Shown here: positions 17,117 to 25,631 of the stretch, one piece after another
Layout: each line of letters starts with the position of its first letter
Numbering within the stretch: the first letter of the stretch is position 1
DNA from: an uncultured Lachnospiraceae bacterium
Lineage (GTDB): Bacteria > Bacillota > Clostridia > Lachnospirales > Lachnospiraceae
Direction: 5' to 3'
Length of the DNA: 64,000 nucleotides
Assembly: GCA_910578885.1 (NCBI GenBank)
Contig: CAJTSH010000003.1
Coordinates: 1 to 64,000 of the forward strand
Notes under the pieces: model-generated
Told to the model about the DNA's origin: nothing
What the model saw: only the letters and a program-made list of their open reading frames with translations
Database searches by the model: none
Position numbers and translations under genes: made by a program

Positions 17117-17139
17117 TGGCTGTCCGCACCGGACAGCCA
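17117..17139 (-). terminator. Terminator of the degV-family gene
   Basis: Perfect 10-bp arms TGGCTGTCCG and CGGACAGCCA enclose a 3-nt loop. On the minus strand the hairpin is followed by TTTTTGAC. Confidence 0.85.
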
Positions 17140-17146
17140 TAAAAAT

Positions 17147-17195
17147 AGTTACTGTTCACTCCCTTTCCAGTAACGGCACCGTGTGAACAGTAACT
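17147..17195. repeat. 13-bp inverted repeat downstream of the degV-family gene
   Basis: AGTTACTGTTCAC at 17147-17159 is exactly complementary to GTGAACAGTAACT at 17183-17195. It lies between the stop at 17206 and the strong terminator, forming a tandem hairpin pair. It may add to termination or protect the 3' end. Confidence 0.6.
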
Positions 17196-17205
17196 AAAAA
17201 TATCT

Positions 17206-18045
17206 TTATACCGCCATAATCACACCGCCGTCGTTGGCATACATGGTACTGACGCCTGCGGTGTTGACAATAATAATTTCTTTGAATTTTACGAGTTTTT
17301 CAATTTTCTCTTTTAACGCTTTCGCACGCTCCGGGCAGTTGCAATGCGAAATCGCAAGAATCTTTTGTTCACAGTCTTTGGTCTTGGCAATCATATCACG
17401 AATCATGCGTTCCAATGCCTTATTGATCCCTCTCGCCTGATCCAGCTGGCAGATGGCGCCCTCCGGCGTAGAACCCATGACAGGCTTGATATTCAACGCT
17501 CCTGCTACAAATGCCTTAAGATTGCTGAGTCGGCCGTTCTTACGCAGCGTATCAAGTGTCTCTAATACAAAAAAGGTCCTCTGCTCACTGATATATTTCT
17601 CCACAGCTTCTACAGTCTCCTCAAACCCCATACCGTTTTCTTCACATTCCTGCGCCTTCATCCCGATTAGAGTCTCGCCAATAGAAGCAGAACGTGAATT
17701 AAACACATAGATATTTTTATCAGGATGTTCCTCCTCATAAAGCCTCTTCGCCAATACCGCACTATTATAAGATCCGCTTAATTTAGCGGAAAGTGTCACG
17801 ACATATATATTCTCGGCGTCTCCCTCAAATGCCTCCATATAACGCTCCGGAGACGGACAGGAAGATTTCGGACAGTTCCTGCTCTCCCGTACCCGCCTTA
17901 TAAATTCCAATTGGTTAAAGGTTTTATCATCAGTCACATGATAATCATCCACTTCCAATTCCAGCGCTACGGATTCATAATGCCCGTCAGACTGCAGCTT
18001 CTCCGGCAGTTCTCCGCAGCTATCCACCACGATTTTATATCCCAT
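17206..18045 (-). CDS. DegV-family fatty-acid-binding protein
   Basis: The 279-residue protein has the DegV signature: N-terminal IVVDSCGELPEKL, the TLSAKLSGSYNSAVLA segment whose serines bind the fatty-acid carboxylate, ETLDTLRKNGRLS and LNIKPVM. Family members present fatty acids to the FakA kinase (FakB role) for phospholipid synthesis. No FakA gene is in the window, so a FakB role is inference. The ATG at 18045 is preferred over that at 18063, since AAGGAGGG lies 7 nt upstream. A terminator follows the gene. Confidence 0.88.
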   Translation of the reverse strand: MGYKIVVDSCGELPEKLQSDGHYESVALELEVDDYHVTDDKTFNQLEFIRRVRESRNCPKSSCPSPERYMEAFEGDAENIYVVTLSAKLSGSYNSAVLAKRLYEEEHPDKNIYVFNSRSASIGETLIGMKAQECEENGMGFEETVEAVEKYISEQRTFFVLETLDTLRKNGRLSNLKAFVAGALNIKPVMGSTPEGAICQLDQARGINKALERMIRDMIAKTKDCEQKILAISHCNCPERAKALKEKIEKLVKFKEIIIVNTAGVSTMYANDGGVIMAV

Positions 18046-18203
18046 ATCAATCCCTCCTTGCAAATACGCTTCGCTTTATAGTATGCACGCAATATCAAAA
18101 AATATATTTTATATTAGCAATTTCTATTTAATGTAGTTTTCAATACCACTTCATACTAACACAAATAATTTTATTTGAAAAGAGGGGATCAGATATTTTA
18201 TAT

Positions 18204-19394
18204 TTATTTAATACTTATTGTTAAAATCAATTGGGACGGTACTTCTAAATAATATACATTTCCGGTAATTTCACAATAATCCTCCAGTCTTTGCTGCTCG
18301 ATAAAGTAACTCTTTGCCTTGTCATACAATTCTTTTGAAGCGAACTTTACTGTTGCGCTGTGATCCTCCCCATATGCCGCCCTGCCATAGATATCTCCAA
18401 TTTCATCCGGAAGCCATTCAGTGAAATACAATCCCTCATGGACAAAATAGTTATTGGAAATTGCCGTACATTCCGGTAATTTTATGTGGTCATCCGGCGT
18501 ATGCGTTGCCGACATTTCTTCGGTAGTAAATAACAGATACCCATAGTTGACCATTTTCGCTTCCTGACTGTCCTCATTCAGATAGGTGGAGTTTCCCCAT
18601 GTTGTATCCATATAGTAATATTCTCCATCCAGCTGTACCAGATTCCACGCATGCGCCTCTCCGTTTGCCGAACCGGTTACTATCACACACGGAATATTTA
18701 GATAGTCCAAAAGATACAAGGTGGCGCTGGCATAACCTTGACAGACTGTTTTCTTATTGATAAAGGTGCTGATAATATTCTGGCTGTTTTCTGCACCCTT
18801 GTCATAATCCACCTCCCGAACCAAATTCTCAAATACATATTTCACCTTCTCATAGTCGGAAGACTCCGATGAAATACCGCTCAAGAAACGTTCTACCTCA
18901 GCGTCAATTCTTTTTTGCATGATTTCACGTTCTTCGTAGGTCATGGTATATTTGGGCGCAAATTCGATGCTTACAATCTTTTCATTTCTGGTATATTCCG
19001 TGTAACTGTATCCGGATATCCAGAACAATCCGCCGTAATCCGAACTTACATCCTCAAACGCAAGTTTTAAAACCTCCGGGTCTAAAGTTGCAACCGTAAT
19101 TTTCTCCGTATGATTTAAGATAGCATTCAAAATCTCATCATATACCTGTTTCCCTTCTTTGTCCAGGCATTGATAAGCATACTTATCTTCGGATATACTC
19201 TCTACATAGACCGTCTTTTCCAAAATCGTTCCTGCGGTCAGCTCTTTCTTGAACGCAGTATACTCTCTGCTCTGCTCTTCCCAGTAATCTACAACCTTTT
19301 CCCTTACCCCCTGCACATTCCAGACCGTAACCGCTGCCGCTGCTAAAATAAATAGTGCAATTACAAAAAATATTGCTCTTCGTTTCCTTTTCAA
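18204..19394 (-). CDS. Secreted or membrane-anchored transglutaminase-like protein
   Basis: An N-terminal hydrophobic segment (residues about 5-22 from the chosen start) is followed by an extracytoplasmic region. The transglutaminase-type core lies near residues 205-280 and has the Cys in KTVCQGYASA, the His in GEAHAWNLV and the Asp in YYMDTTWG. Such domains act as cysteine proteases or amidases on cell-wall peptides or surface proteins. The frame is open to an ATG at 19442 that has no binding site and lies at the expected transcription start of a TATAGT (19460-19455). The TTG at 19394 has GGAGG 9 nt upstream and is preferred. Total 396 residues; substrate unknown. Confidence 0.75.
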   Translation of the reverse strand: MKRKRRAIFFVIALFILAAAAVTVWNVQGVREKVVDYWEEQSREYTAFKKELTAGTILEKTVYVESISEDKYAYQCLDKEGKQVYDEILNAILNHTEKITVATLDPEVLKLAFEDVSSDYGGLFWISGYSYTEYTRNEKIVSIEFAPKYTMTYEEREIMQKRIDAEVERFLSGISSESSDYEKVKYVFENLVREVDYDKGAENSQNIISTFINKKTVCQGYASATLYLLDYLNIPCVIVTGSANGEAHAWNLVQLDGEYYYMDTTWGNSTYLNEDSQEAKMVNYGYLLFTTEEMSATHTPDDHIKLPECTAISNNYFVHEGLYFTEWLPDEIGDIYGRAAYGEDHSATVKFASKELYDKAKSYFIEQQRLEDYCEITGNVYYLEVPSQLILTISIK

Positions 19395-19520
19395 GCCGGA
19401 CATCCTCCACTTTTTTGATGAGAACCTTCTCTTCCCTGTCATTGACTACATTTTACTATAATTTTGCTTTTTTTTCTATTGGTAATATGCTACACTTTAG
19501 GGGAAAATATTTACTCGGAT

Positions 19521-19694
19521 TCTTGGATTTGGGATTTGCATGGGAAGGAAAAGGCACATCACAATTGTGATGTGTGGATTTGCAGAATCATTGCATCAGG
19601 AAAACCAGTTTTCCGAGTGCAATGATTCTGTAAATCCAACTCTGCCGCTGTGCAGCTGGTTCTTTTCCTTCCCATGTAAATCCCGAATCCAAGA
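19521..19694 (+). ncRNA. Compact cloverleaf-forming structured element (5' leader of the DUF5721 gene)
   Basis: Positions 19521-19553 pair with 19662-19694 over 33 bp. Enclosed with almost no spare bases are three hairpins: 19555-19574 (perfect 20-bp palindrome), 19575-19638 (21-bp stem capped by a second 6-bp stem 19599-19604/19609-19614) and 19644-19660 (short stem). The only three imperfect positions in the two long stems are G-U pairs in plus-strand RNA; on the minus strand they would be A-C mismatches. This favours function as plus-strand RNA. It ends about 30 nt before the ATG at 19726. No known RNA family was recognised; a non-autonomous mobile element is an alternative. Confidence 0.55.
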
Positions 19695-19725
19695 CCCGCC
19701 AATCACATCCCCAAGGAGAACCCAA

Positions 19726-20232
19726 ATGAAGGTATTTCAAATTACAAACATTAAAGATTTTATGAACAAGCTTCTACTCTCCGAACTGTTCGACCACTTT
19801 CTGCTCTCCGAAGCATCCATTCAGACAAAAGTGACCTATATAATAGACGGGCGTCTGACCAAAGACTTCTGGACGAAGGAAGAATTGGAAGAAGAAGATC
19901 TTTGCAGCCTCCCCTACGCGCCCTTTTCCCTGCTGAGAAACGACTGCTGCAATCTCATCAAGGGAAAAAAGACCCCTGCTGCATTTAAATTCATCTTCAT
20001 GCTTTCCCCGGATAATCTCGCAAACACCCTGGCCAAATTTCGCTCTGGCTTTTCACCGGAAGATTTAAACGGCGTTTTCCTGAACATAAAATATGCCGAC
20101 GGCAGGCTGACCTATACCACCGGCGTCTCTTATCAATCATTTACATTGGACAAAAGCTTCGAACAATACTGGGATAAGCTCGCAGCCAAATTCCTGACTG
20201 CACATGGAATTGATTTTGAAGAACTGACATAG
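19726..20232 (+). CDS. DUF5721 family protein
   Basis: This 168-residue cytoplasmic protein begins MKVFQITNIKDFMNKLLLSE and continues FDHFLLSEASI, with a later TYIIDGRLTKDFW, a pattern I associate with the Clostridia-specific DUF5721 family of unknown function. No catalytic motif, membrane segment or signal is visible. The ATG at 19726 follows AAGGAG by 7 nt; an upstream in-frame ATG at 19540 lies inside the structured element and is unlikely. The long structured leader is the most notable thing about it. It is separated from the cold-shock gene by its own promoter region. Confidence 0.7.
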   Translation: MKVFQITNIKDFMNKLLLSELFDHFLLSEASIQTKVTYIIDGRLTKDFWTKEELEEEDLCSLPYAPFSLLRNDCCNLIKGKKTPAAFKFIFMLSPDNLANTLAKFRSGFSPEDLNGVFLNIKYADGRLTYTTGVSYQSFTLDKSFEQYWDKLAAKFLTAHGIDFEELT

Positions 20233-20270
20233 CCAATTCCGGACCATATTATTTTATTCTCCGAATTTCC

Positions 20271-20299
20271 TTTACTTTTCCCCCTTCTTGTGCTATCCT
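20271..20299 (+). promoter_or_regulatory. Possible promoter of the cold-shock gene
   Basis: TTTACT (20271-20276) and an extended -10 TGcTATCCT with TATCCT at 20294-20299 are 17 bp apart. Transcription would begin in the inverted repeat that follows. Confidence 0.4.
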
Positions 20300-20302
20300 A
20301 GT

Positions 20303-20324
20303 CTTATGTTGAAATCAACATAAG
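20303..20324 (+). promoter_or_regulatory. Inverted repeat at the 5' end of the cold-shock mRNA
   Basis: CTTATGTTGA and TCAACATAAG are perfect 10-bp arms with a 2-nt centre. It is either an operator next to the promoter or a 5' hairpin that stabilises the message. The ribosome binding site GGAGG follows 18 nt later. Confidence 0.5.
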
Positions 20325-20352
20325 CATTATATTATTTTTCGGAGGTACTATT

Positions 20353-20553
20353 ATGACTGGTACAGTAAAATGGTTTAATAACCAGAAGGGTTACGGATTT
20401 ATTTCCGACACAGACGGAAAAGACGTATTCGTACACTACACAGGACTTGCAATGGAAGGCTTCAAATCTTTAGAAGAAGGCGCATCCGTAGAATTCGACG
20501 TTGTTGACGGAGCAAAAGGTCCTCAGGCTACAAACGTTACAGTAGTCGGCTAA
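20353..20553 (+). CDS. Cold-shock protein (CspA family)
   Basis: The 66-residue OB-fold protein carries both RNA-binding motifs: KGYGFI (RNP1) and VFVHYT (RNP2). It starts with the typical TGTVKWFNNQ. It would bind single-stranded RNA or DNA as a chaperone. GGAGG lies 8 nt before the ATG. It is monocistronic, with a clear terminator at 20651. Confidence 0.96.
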   Translation: MTGTVKWFNNQKGYGFISDTDGKDVFVHYTGLAMEGFKSLEEGASVEFDVVDGAKGPQATNVTVVG

Positions 20554-20650
20554 TCATTTCAGCATTTTTCAATGTACCTTTCTCTAATATAGAATTTAGT
20601 TTTTTATTCAGATTAAGATATATAGGAACTGGAATATGATTAACGAAAAA

Positions 20651-20683
20651 GAGATTTCAGATTGTCTGAAATCTCTTTTTTTA
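20651..20683 (+). terminator. Terminator of the cold-shock gene
   Basis: Arms GAGATTTCAG and CTGAAATCTC enclose a 5-nt loop, and TTTTTTT follows. An A-rich 5' flank means it can also work for minus-strand transcription from lspA. Confidence 0.9.
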
Positions 20684-20758
20684 TGCACAGGGCGCATAAG
20701 GAGATTAGCAGCAGAGCTGAATGTGCCCCGCGCAGCGAGTAGGAGAAATAAATCCCCC
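20683..20758 (-). repeat. Dispersed repeat family 2, copy B (reverse orientation)
   Basis: Its reverse complement reads TACTCGCTGCGCGGGGCACA, then TCAGCTCTGCTGCTAATCTC and CTTATGCGCCC, matching the complete copy at 41541-41624. It sits between the cold-shock terminator and the lspA 3' end. Confidence 0.7.
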
Positions 20759-20783
20759 CCTCCCCGATTCATCCTTTGCCCTT

Positions 20784-21236
20784 TTATTTCCGGCGTCCAA
20801 ATATCACCGCCAGCGCCGCTCCCAGAAAGATAAAGAAGTCTGAAACGTTGAACACAATATTCCGGAATTTTTTCCATTTTACCCCAAAGCTGACATAATC
20901 TATTACATGCCCTCTTTTGATTCTGTCAAACAGATTGCTGGCGCCGCCGCCCAGTATCAATGCAAGTCCGGCCAATAGCCCCGGATTCTCTTTTTTTCCG
21001 AACAAAACAGCAAAAATACCTGCAAGAAATCCCCATAACCCCGTATGGATCAACGTCAGAATTCCCGGACGCTTCGCAAGAAAATTCAATGCCGCTCCCT
21101 TGTTATGGTACTTCGTCAGAATCACCTTGCCGCCTAAAACCTCCTGCTCTTCCCCGATTTTCCGCTTTTTGTCTGCATTTCCCTTAATGAAATAGTCCAG
21201 TATAAAAATTGCTGCAGCGCCTATTATGTATATCAT
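20784..21236 (-). CDS. lspA: Signal peptidase II (lipoprotein signal peptidase)
   Basis: This 150-residue membrane protein cleaves the signal peptides of diacylglyceryl-modified prolipoproteins. Four membrane segments are visible. The two catalytic aspartates are in NLFDRIKRGHVIDYV and in FNVSDFFIFLGA. The family-wide conserved KGAALNFLAKRPG segment (usually N-x-G-A-A) is also present. The ATG at 21236 has AAAGGAG 5 nt upstream and gives the usual length, so the longer frame from 21305 is rejected. It stands alone. Confidence 0.93.
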   Translation of the reverse strand: MIYIIGAAAIFILDYFIKGNADKKRKIGEEQEVLGGKVILTKYHNKGAALNFLAKRPGILTLIHTGLWGFLAGIFAVLFGKKENPGLLAGLALILGGGASNLFDRIKRGHVIDYVSFGVKWKKFRNIVFNVSDFFIFLGAALAVIFGRRK

Positions 21237-21424
21237 TGCTTCTCCTTTTCGGCATAATTGCGTTATCGTTTCCATTAGTTTAAAATATACAGACCGGATT
21301 GTCAATTACTAGCCAGATACTGTCATAAATTTGATAGAAATATAGCATATAATATGATATCATTAAAATGATATATGTTTGCTCCGGCAAGCATACGATA
21401 AGATGGTACAAAGGAGTTTACAAA

Positions 21425-23344
21425 ATGAAAAAATTTAGAAAACTAAAACAAAAAATTGTCTTTTATGTAATGTCCGTATCCATTCTGGTTGCAGTACTCA
21501 TCACCACAATTATGTCTGTCGGCAGTATCCGCTCCACAAATACCGTAGTACTAAACGATATGCAGCTTACCGCAAGGATATCCGCACAAAATATCAGCTC
21601 TAATCTGCATCTTCTTACAGAACGGATGGCTAATTTCTCTTCCGAAGAACTTCTTGGCAGTGACTCCGATAAAATCATGAAACAGGAGCTTATAAATAAC
21701 CTCAAGCTTCAAATAGAATTCGTCTGGCTTGCATCCTATGACACCTTTGGCCAGAAGCTCTACGGAGATTCCATCTCCCCAGACTCTATTTCCGACACAA
21801 AGTATTTTTCTCTGCTCGGCCAGACGGAAAACGTTGTCATCGGTGAACCCTATTATGCCAATGACACTCTGCAGCTATGTGTAGGCTCTCCGATTAAAAC
21901 CGATGATACGATAACAGGCTATCTCGTCGGCAGCTATAAATATGATCTTTTAAACGATGTGCTGAGCCAACTGGTTTTGGGCAGCACCGGAAGCGCCTGT
22001 ATCATCAATGAGGAAGGCACGATTATCGGTGACCGTGACGTACAGAATGTAATCGACCAGATAAACATTTATGACTTATATCCTTCTGGTGCGAATAGTA
22101 AAAACTTTGAAAAAATTATCTCTTTTCAGACCGGCTCAGCCAAGATGAATTTAAACTCTGTGAAATCTTATACAGGCTATGCTCCGATTGCGGGAACCAA
22201 CTGGGCGCTTTTCATTCATGCACCGCAGAATGAATTTATGGACACCGTATACTTTTCTATCGTATTGTCCGTCTTGTTGTCACTGGCGCTTCTGCTTGCT
22301 GCAGCGGCAATTATCATTCCGGTTTCCATGCGGATTTCCAATCCGCTTGCCCTTGCCACCAAACGCCTGCAGTCTCTGGCTAACGGCAACCTAAGTGATG
22401 AAGTCCTGCTTTCGGACAGTAATGACGAGACCGGCATTTTGACAGACGCGCTTGCGAAAACCATTGCAAGTTTAAACCGCTACATACAGAACATTGAAGC
22501 CTGCCTCAGTACGCTTTCCAATGGTAATTATGCGATAGACATCCCCACCGATTTTCACGGGGACTTTTCCTCAATACAAAGTTCTCTCAGCAATATAACG
22601 GCGGCGCTAAACCGAACAATGATGCAGATGAACCAGTCCTCCGCAAAAGTTTCCGACTGTGCAAGGCAGTTATTAGACGGTTCTAGGGAACAATCCATAC
22701 TGCTCTCAAATATGGGAGAAAATATGGCTGCCATTACATCTTCCATTGAACATAACAGGGATAATGTCCTTGAGATTGAAGAGTGTGCCGAAATGGCTGC
22801 CAGAAAAACCACGCTCGGCGGCAGCTATATGCAGAACATGCTTGATGCGATGGAGCAGATTCACTCCACAGTAGACGAAATTTCTAAGGTCAGCCTGTTA
22901 ATTGAAAACATTTCACGCCAGACAAATCTACTGTCCCTGAATGCTTCCGTTGAGGCTGCACGCGCCGGAGAGGCAGGACGCGGATTTGCAATTGTAGCAA
23001 ATGAAATCGGCCAGCTTTCCCAACAGACTGCCGATGCTCTGCTGGAAACCGGTAATCTCATCGCCCGCTCTGCAGAATCAATCGAAGCCGGTCTTGAAAC
23101 CGCCAATCAGACGGCAAAGACCTTCCAGGAAATTGAAGAGCTGACGAAACAATACCATAGTATTTCCGACAAGCTCTCTGGCACTGTAAGCAGACAGACA
23201 GATGCCGTTTCCCATGCAAATGAGCGTCTGTCAGCCCTAGAACAAATTGCCCGCAAAAATAACGAAATGGCTGTCGAATCCTTGTCACAAGCAGAAGACT
23301 TAAGGGATTTTGTGTCACAGGTAAAGATTCGGGAATACAGATAA
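21425..23344 (+). CDS. Transmembrane methyl-accepting chemotaxis protein with extracellular Cache-type sensor
   Basis: The 639-residue receptor has TM1 at about residues 11-31, an extracellular double-Cache-like domain to about 272 (ending GYAPIAGTNWALFIHAP), TM2 about 276-300, HAMP about 300-360 and a cytoplasmic coiled coil. The signalling tip reads IENISRQTNLLSLNASVEAA with RAGEAGRGFAIVANEI near residues 492-525. AAAGGAG lies 8 nt before the ATG. The next gene, 15 bp downstream, encodes a flavin-binding-like lipoprotein, so the receptor may sense a redox-linked ligand at the cell surface. Ligand unknown. Confidence 0.9.
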   Translation: MKKFRKLKQKIVFYVMSVSILVAVLITTIMSVGSIRSTNTVVLNDMQLTARISAQNISSNLHLLTERMANFSSEELLGSDSDKIMKQELINNLKLQIEFVWLASYDTFGQKLYGDSISPDSISDTKYFSLLGQTENVVIGEPYYANDTLQLCVGSPIKTDDTITGYLVGSYKYDLLNDVLSQLVLGSTGSACIINEEGTIIGDRDVQNVIDQINIYDLYPSGANSKNFEKIISFQTGSAKMNLNSVKSYTGYAPIAGTNWALFIHAPQNEFMDTVYFSIVLSVLLSLALLLAAAAIIIPVSMRISNPLALATKRLQSLANGNLSDEVLLSDSNDETGILTDALAKTIASLNRYIQNIEACLSTLSNGNYAIDIPTDFHGDFSSIQSSLSNITAALNRTMMQMNQSSAKVSDCARQLLDGSREQSILLSNMGENMAAITSSIEHNRDNVLEIEECAEMAARKTTLGGSYMQNMLDAMEQIHSTVDEISKVSLLIENISRQTNLLSLNASVEAARAGEAGRGFAIVANEIGQLSQQTADALLETGNLIARSAESIEAGLETANQTAKTFQEIEELTKQYHSISDKLSGTVSRQTDAVSHANERLSALEQIARKNNEMAVESLSQAEDLRDFVSQVKIREYR

Positions 23345-23359
23345 AATCGGAGGATTATT

Positions 23360-23803
23360 ATGAAGAAAAATATATGTTTTATTTTATTGATTGCTGCGCT
23401 GCTCATCAATGGCTGCGGTTCTCAGGCGAAAATGAAAGACGGCTTTTATACGGCAGAGATGTCTGATTATTCACATGGCTGGAAGGAATATATTTGCATC
23501 ATGGTAAAGGACGGCAAAATCGTCTCTGCAGAATTCAATGCCAAAAACCCCAGCGGTTATATCAAATCATGGGACAATACCTATATGAAGAACATGTATG
23601 CAGTCGCCGGAACTTATCCCAATGAATACACCCGCTATTATACGTCTGAACTGCTAGAGCAGCAGGACGACTCCGGCGTGGATGCCTTAAGCGGAGCCTC
23701 CAACTCCGGCAGCAATTTTAACAAGTTGACTGCTGCCGTCATAGAACAGGCAATAAAAGGCAATTCGGATACGATTCAGGTAGAAACAGAACCGGAAGAA
23801 TAA
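23360..23803 (+). CDS. FMN-binding-domain-like lipoprotein
   Basis: The 147-residue protein has a signal peptide with lipobox LINGC (Cys19), so the mature protein is lipid-anchored outside the membrane. The rest resembles small FMN-binding domains: DGFYTAEMSDYSHGWKEY, IMVKDGKIVSAEFNAKN and DALSGASNSGSNFN, the last matching the motif where FMN is covalently attached through a Ser/Thr. It is translated 15 bp after the MCP. Possible roles are extracellular electron transfer or a periplasm-side sensor partner of that receptor. The attachment residue would be Ser rather than Thr, so flavinylation is uncertain. Confidence 0.75.
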   Translation: MKKNICFILLIAALLINGCGSQAKMKDGFYTAEMSDYSHGWKEYICIMVKDGKIVSAEFNAKNPSGYIKSWDNTYMKNMYAVAGTYPNEYTRYYTSELLEQQDDSGVDALSGASNSGSNFNKLTAAVIEQAIKGNSDTIQVETEPEE

Positions 23804-23809
23804 TTTCAC

Positions 23810-23862
23810 AGGCGGAGCGGCATACAAAACAAGACGCTCCGCCTGCGGCGGTTCCTGCCGCA
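23810..23862. terminator. Tandem hairpins between convergent genes
   Basis: AGGCGGAGCG pairs with CGCTCCGCCT at 23810-23844, and TGCGGC with GCCGCA at 23844-23862. They separate the lipoprotein gene from the convergent protease gene. T-runs are weak, so efficiency is uncertain. Confidence 0.5.
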
Positions 23863-23877
23863 AATAAAATATGCCTG

Positions 23878-25560
23878 CTACCGTTCCCTTAAAATATCAA
23901 ACGCATTGTACAAATCCAGCTTTCCATACCCCCACTCACGATTCGGATACGCCCGCTCCAGCTCGCGTCTGGCTCCCCGGATCAGAAAATTCTTTGTATC
24001 CACCGTATTTACTCCCCCGTAATCCCCTATCACAGCTGCCCACTCCAGGAACAACGCGCAGGCTCCTGCGCAGACGGCGGCAGCCGCGCTCGTTCCCGTC
24101 CGGTACGTATATTCGCCCCTAAGGGTCGGACCATAGACATTTACCCCTGGTGCGGCAAAATCCGGCTTCACCCTTCCGTCGACCGTGTATCCCCTGCTGG
24201 AACCGATATACAGGCTTCCGTCCTTGGCATTATACCCCCCTACCGTAATAGGAACCTGCGCATTTGCCGGTACCGATATTGTCGTATCCGGACTGGAACG
24301 GATAAAGAACACGTCTCCCGACAGCATTTCGCGCATAGGCAGCCAAATGTGGTAATTGCCTCCCAGATAATTTATCCCATACACCTGTATCGTCCAGATT
24401 CCCCTCGTCGGGCGGTCAAAGCGAATATAAATCAACTGATTACCGCTTTCCCTTCCAATATTTCTGTAGTCAATCGAGACGACTGTCCTCTCAAAAATAA
24501 ACTGGTATTCGGAATGCGCCCTGCCTTGAGAAATCATACGCGGAACTTGTTCTCCACTCGGCGAAGTCAAGGCAATTGTATACATCTCCGGCGCACTGAC
24601 CCATAATTCCGCTGCGAACCCTCTCACATTCTCCTCCACATTGATTTCAGCCATATCCTGTCTGGATTCCTCTTCTATCCTTCCAAAATAGTGGTGTCTT
24701 GCATTCGCCTCGTTCCCCGCCGATGTAACAATCACCTTTCCCGCCCTTCTTCCCAGATCCGAGAGAAAAACGGAAAACGGACTTGTTCCGCTATGGCTTC
24801 CCATATTCGTCCCGACTGCAACGCAAAGGACAAGCGGCATTCCCAATTTGTCCGCCAGACCGCTGAGATAAGCCGCCGCCGTCATCAGATCCGTTTCCTG
24901 ATAGACCGTCGCATCCTCCGGAATAAAGAAAAAATCTCTCAGATATTGCTTTGCAGGCTTCAGCTTTACGACTGCGATAGCCGCCCCCGGCGCAGCGCCG
25001 ATAAAATCATTTGCATAATCCGCATCTCCCGCAGCTACGCCTGCCAAAAACGTGCCGTGTCCTTCTTCATCCCGGCTTGGGACGCGCTCATAGGGATCAT
25101 CGAGCATCAGCGCCTCGTCAATATCCTCCCTGGTGTACTCGGTCCCGTATAAGAATCCCTCCGGCGGATTACCTGGAATGTTCTGATCCCAGATTGCCTC
25201 CACCCTCGTGCTCCCGTCGGAATATCGGAAAATCGGGTTTTCGTAGGCAATTCCCGTATCCATAATTCCAACTAAAACACCCTGTCCCGTTAAGGACAGG
25301 GTCGGTTGATTCTGTACCCTTGAAATTCCGCTTACCTCAAGAGCCGTCTGATCCAACAGCGTAAAGCATTTGGGAATTACACTGTAAATATAATCGGCAA
25401 TATTAATCGGCGGAAGCCCTTCGTTCGGATAAAACAGAATACTGTATTCTGAATTTACTCTCTGTAAACATGCCCCCTCCGGAATGCGATTTCCTACCAG
25501 CTCAGTGTTAATGATGAAGTCAAAATAATCATTTGAAAGAATCTGCTCTTCACAAGTCAT
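23878..25560 (-). CDS. S8 subtilisin-like protease, Csp (germination protease) type
   Basis: The 560-residue protein has an intact catalytic triad: Asp101 in GIMDTGIAY, His168 in EEGHGTFLAG and Ser491 in RTGTSAAAA. There is no signal peptide. A pro-region of about 85 residues precedes the domain, and a jelly-roll-type insertion of over 100 residues lies between His and Ser (about 330-440). This layout is that of clostridial CspA/B/C proteins, which activate the cortex lytic enzyme SleC during spore germination. With dpaAB nearby a spore role is plausible, but many Lachnospiraceae carry several such paralogues of unknown duty. The binding site before the ATG is weak. Confidence 0.82.
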   Translation of the reverse strand: MTCEEQILSNDYFDFIINTELVGNRIPEGACLQRVNSEYSILFYPNEGLPPINIADYIYSVIPKCFTLLDQTALEVSGISRVQNQPTLSLTGQGVLVGIMDTGIAYENPIFRYSDGSTRVEAIWDQNIPGNPPEGFLYGTEYTREDIDEALMLDDPYERVPSRDEEGHGTFLAGVAAGDADYANDFIGAAPGAAIAVVKLKPAKQYLRDFFFIPEDATVYQETDLMTAAAYLSGLADKLGMPLVLCVAVGTNMGSHSGTSPFSVFLSDLGRRAGKVIVTSAGNEANARHHYFGRIEEESRQDMAEINVEENVRGFAAELWVSAPEMYTIALTSPSGEQVPRMISQGRAHSEYQFIFERTVVSIDYRNIGRESGNQLIYIRFDRPTRGIWTIQVYGINYLGGNYHIWLPMREMLSGDVFFIRSSPDTTISVPANAQVPITVGGYNAKDGSLYIGSSRGYTVDGRVKPDFAAPGVNVYGPTLRGEYTYRTGTSAAAAVCAGACALFLEWAAVIGDYGGVNTVDTKNFLIRGARRELERAYPNREWGYGKLDLYNAFDILRER

Positions 25561-25631
25561 AGTCGTAATTTCCGTTTTTCACCAGTCTATGCGGACTGCT
25601 TGGAACTTGTTACTTCCAGAAGAGAAAAGAG

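Noticed and set aside
19540..19725. Upstream extension of the DUF5721 frame from an ATG at 19540
   Set aside because: It runs through the cloverleaf element and lacks a ribosome binding site, whereas the ATG at 19726 has AAGGAG at the right distance.
20303..20324. Cold-shock thermosensor RNA
   Set aside because: Only a simple 10-bp hairpin is present and the leader is under 50 nt, too short for the known long cold-shock leaders.
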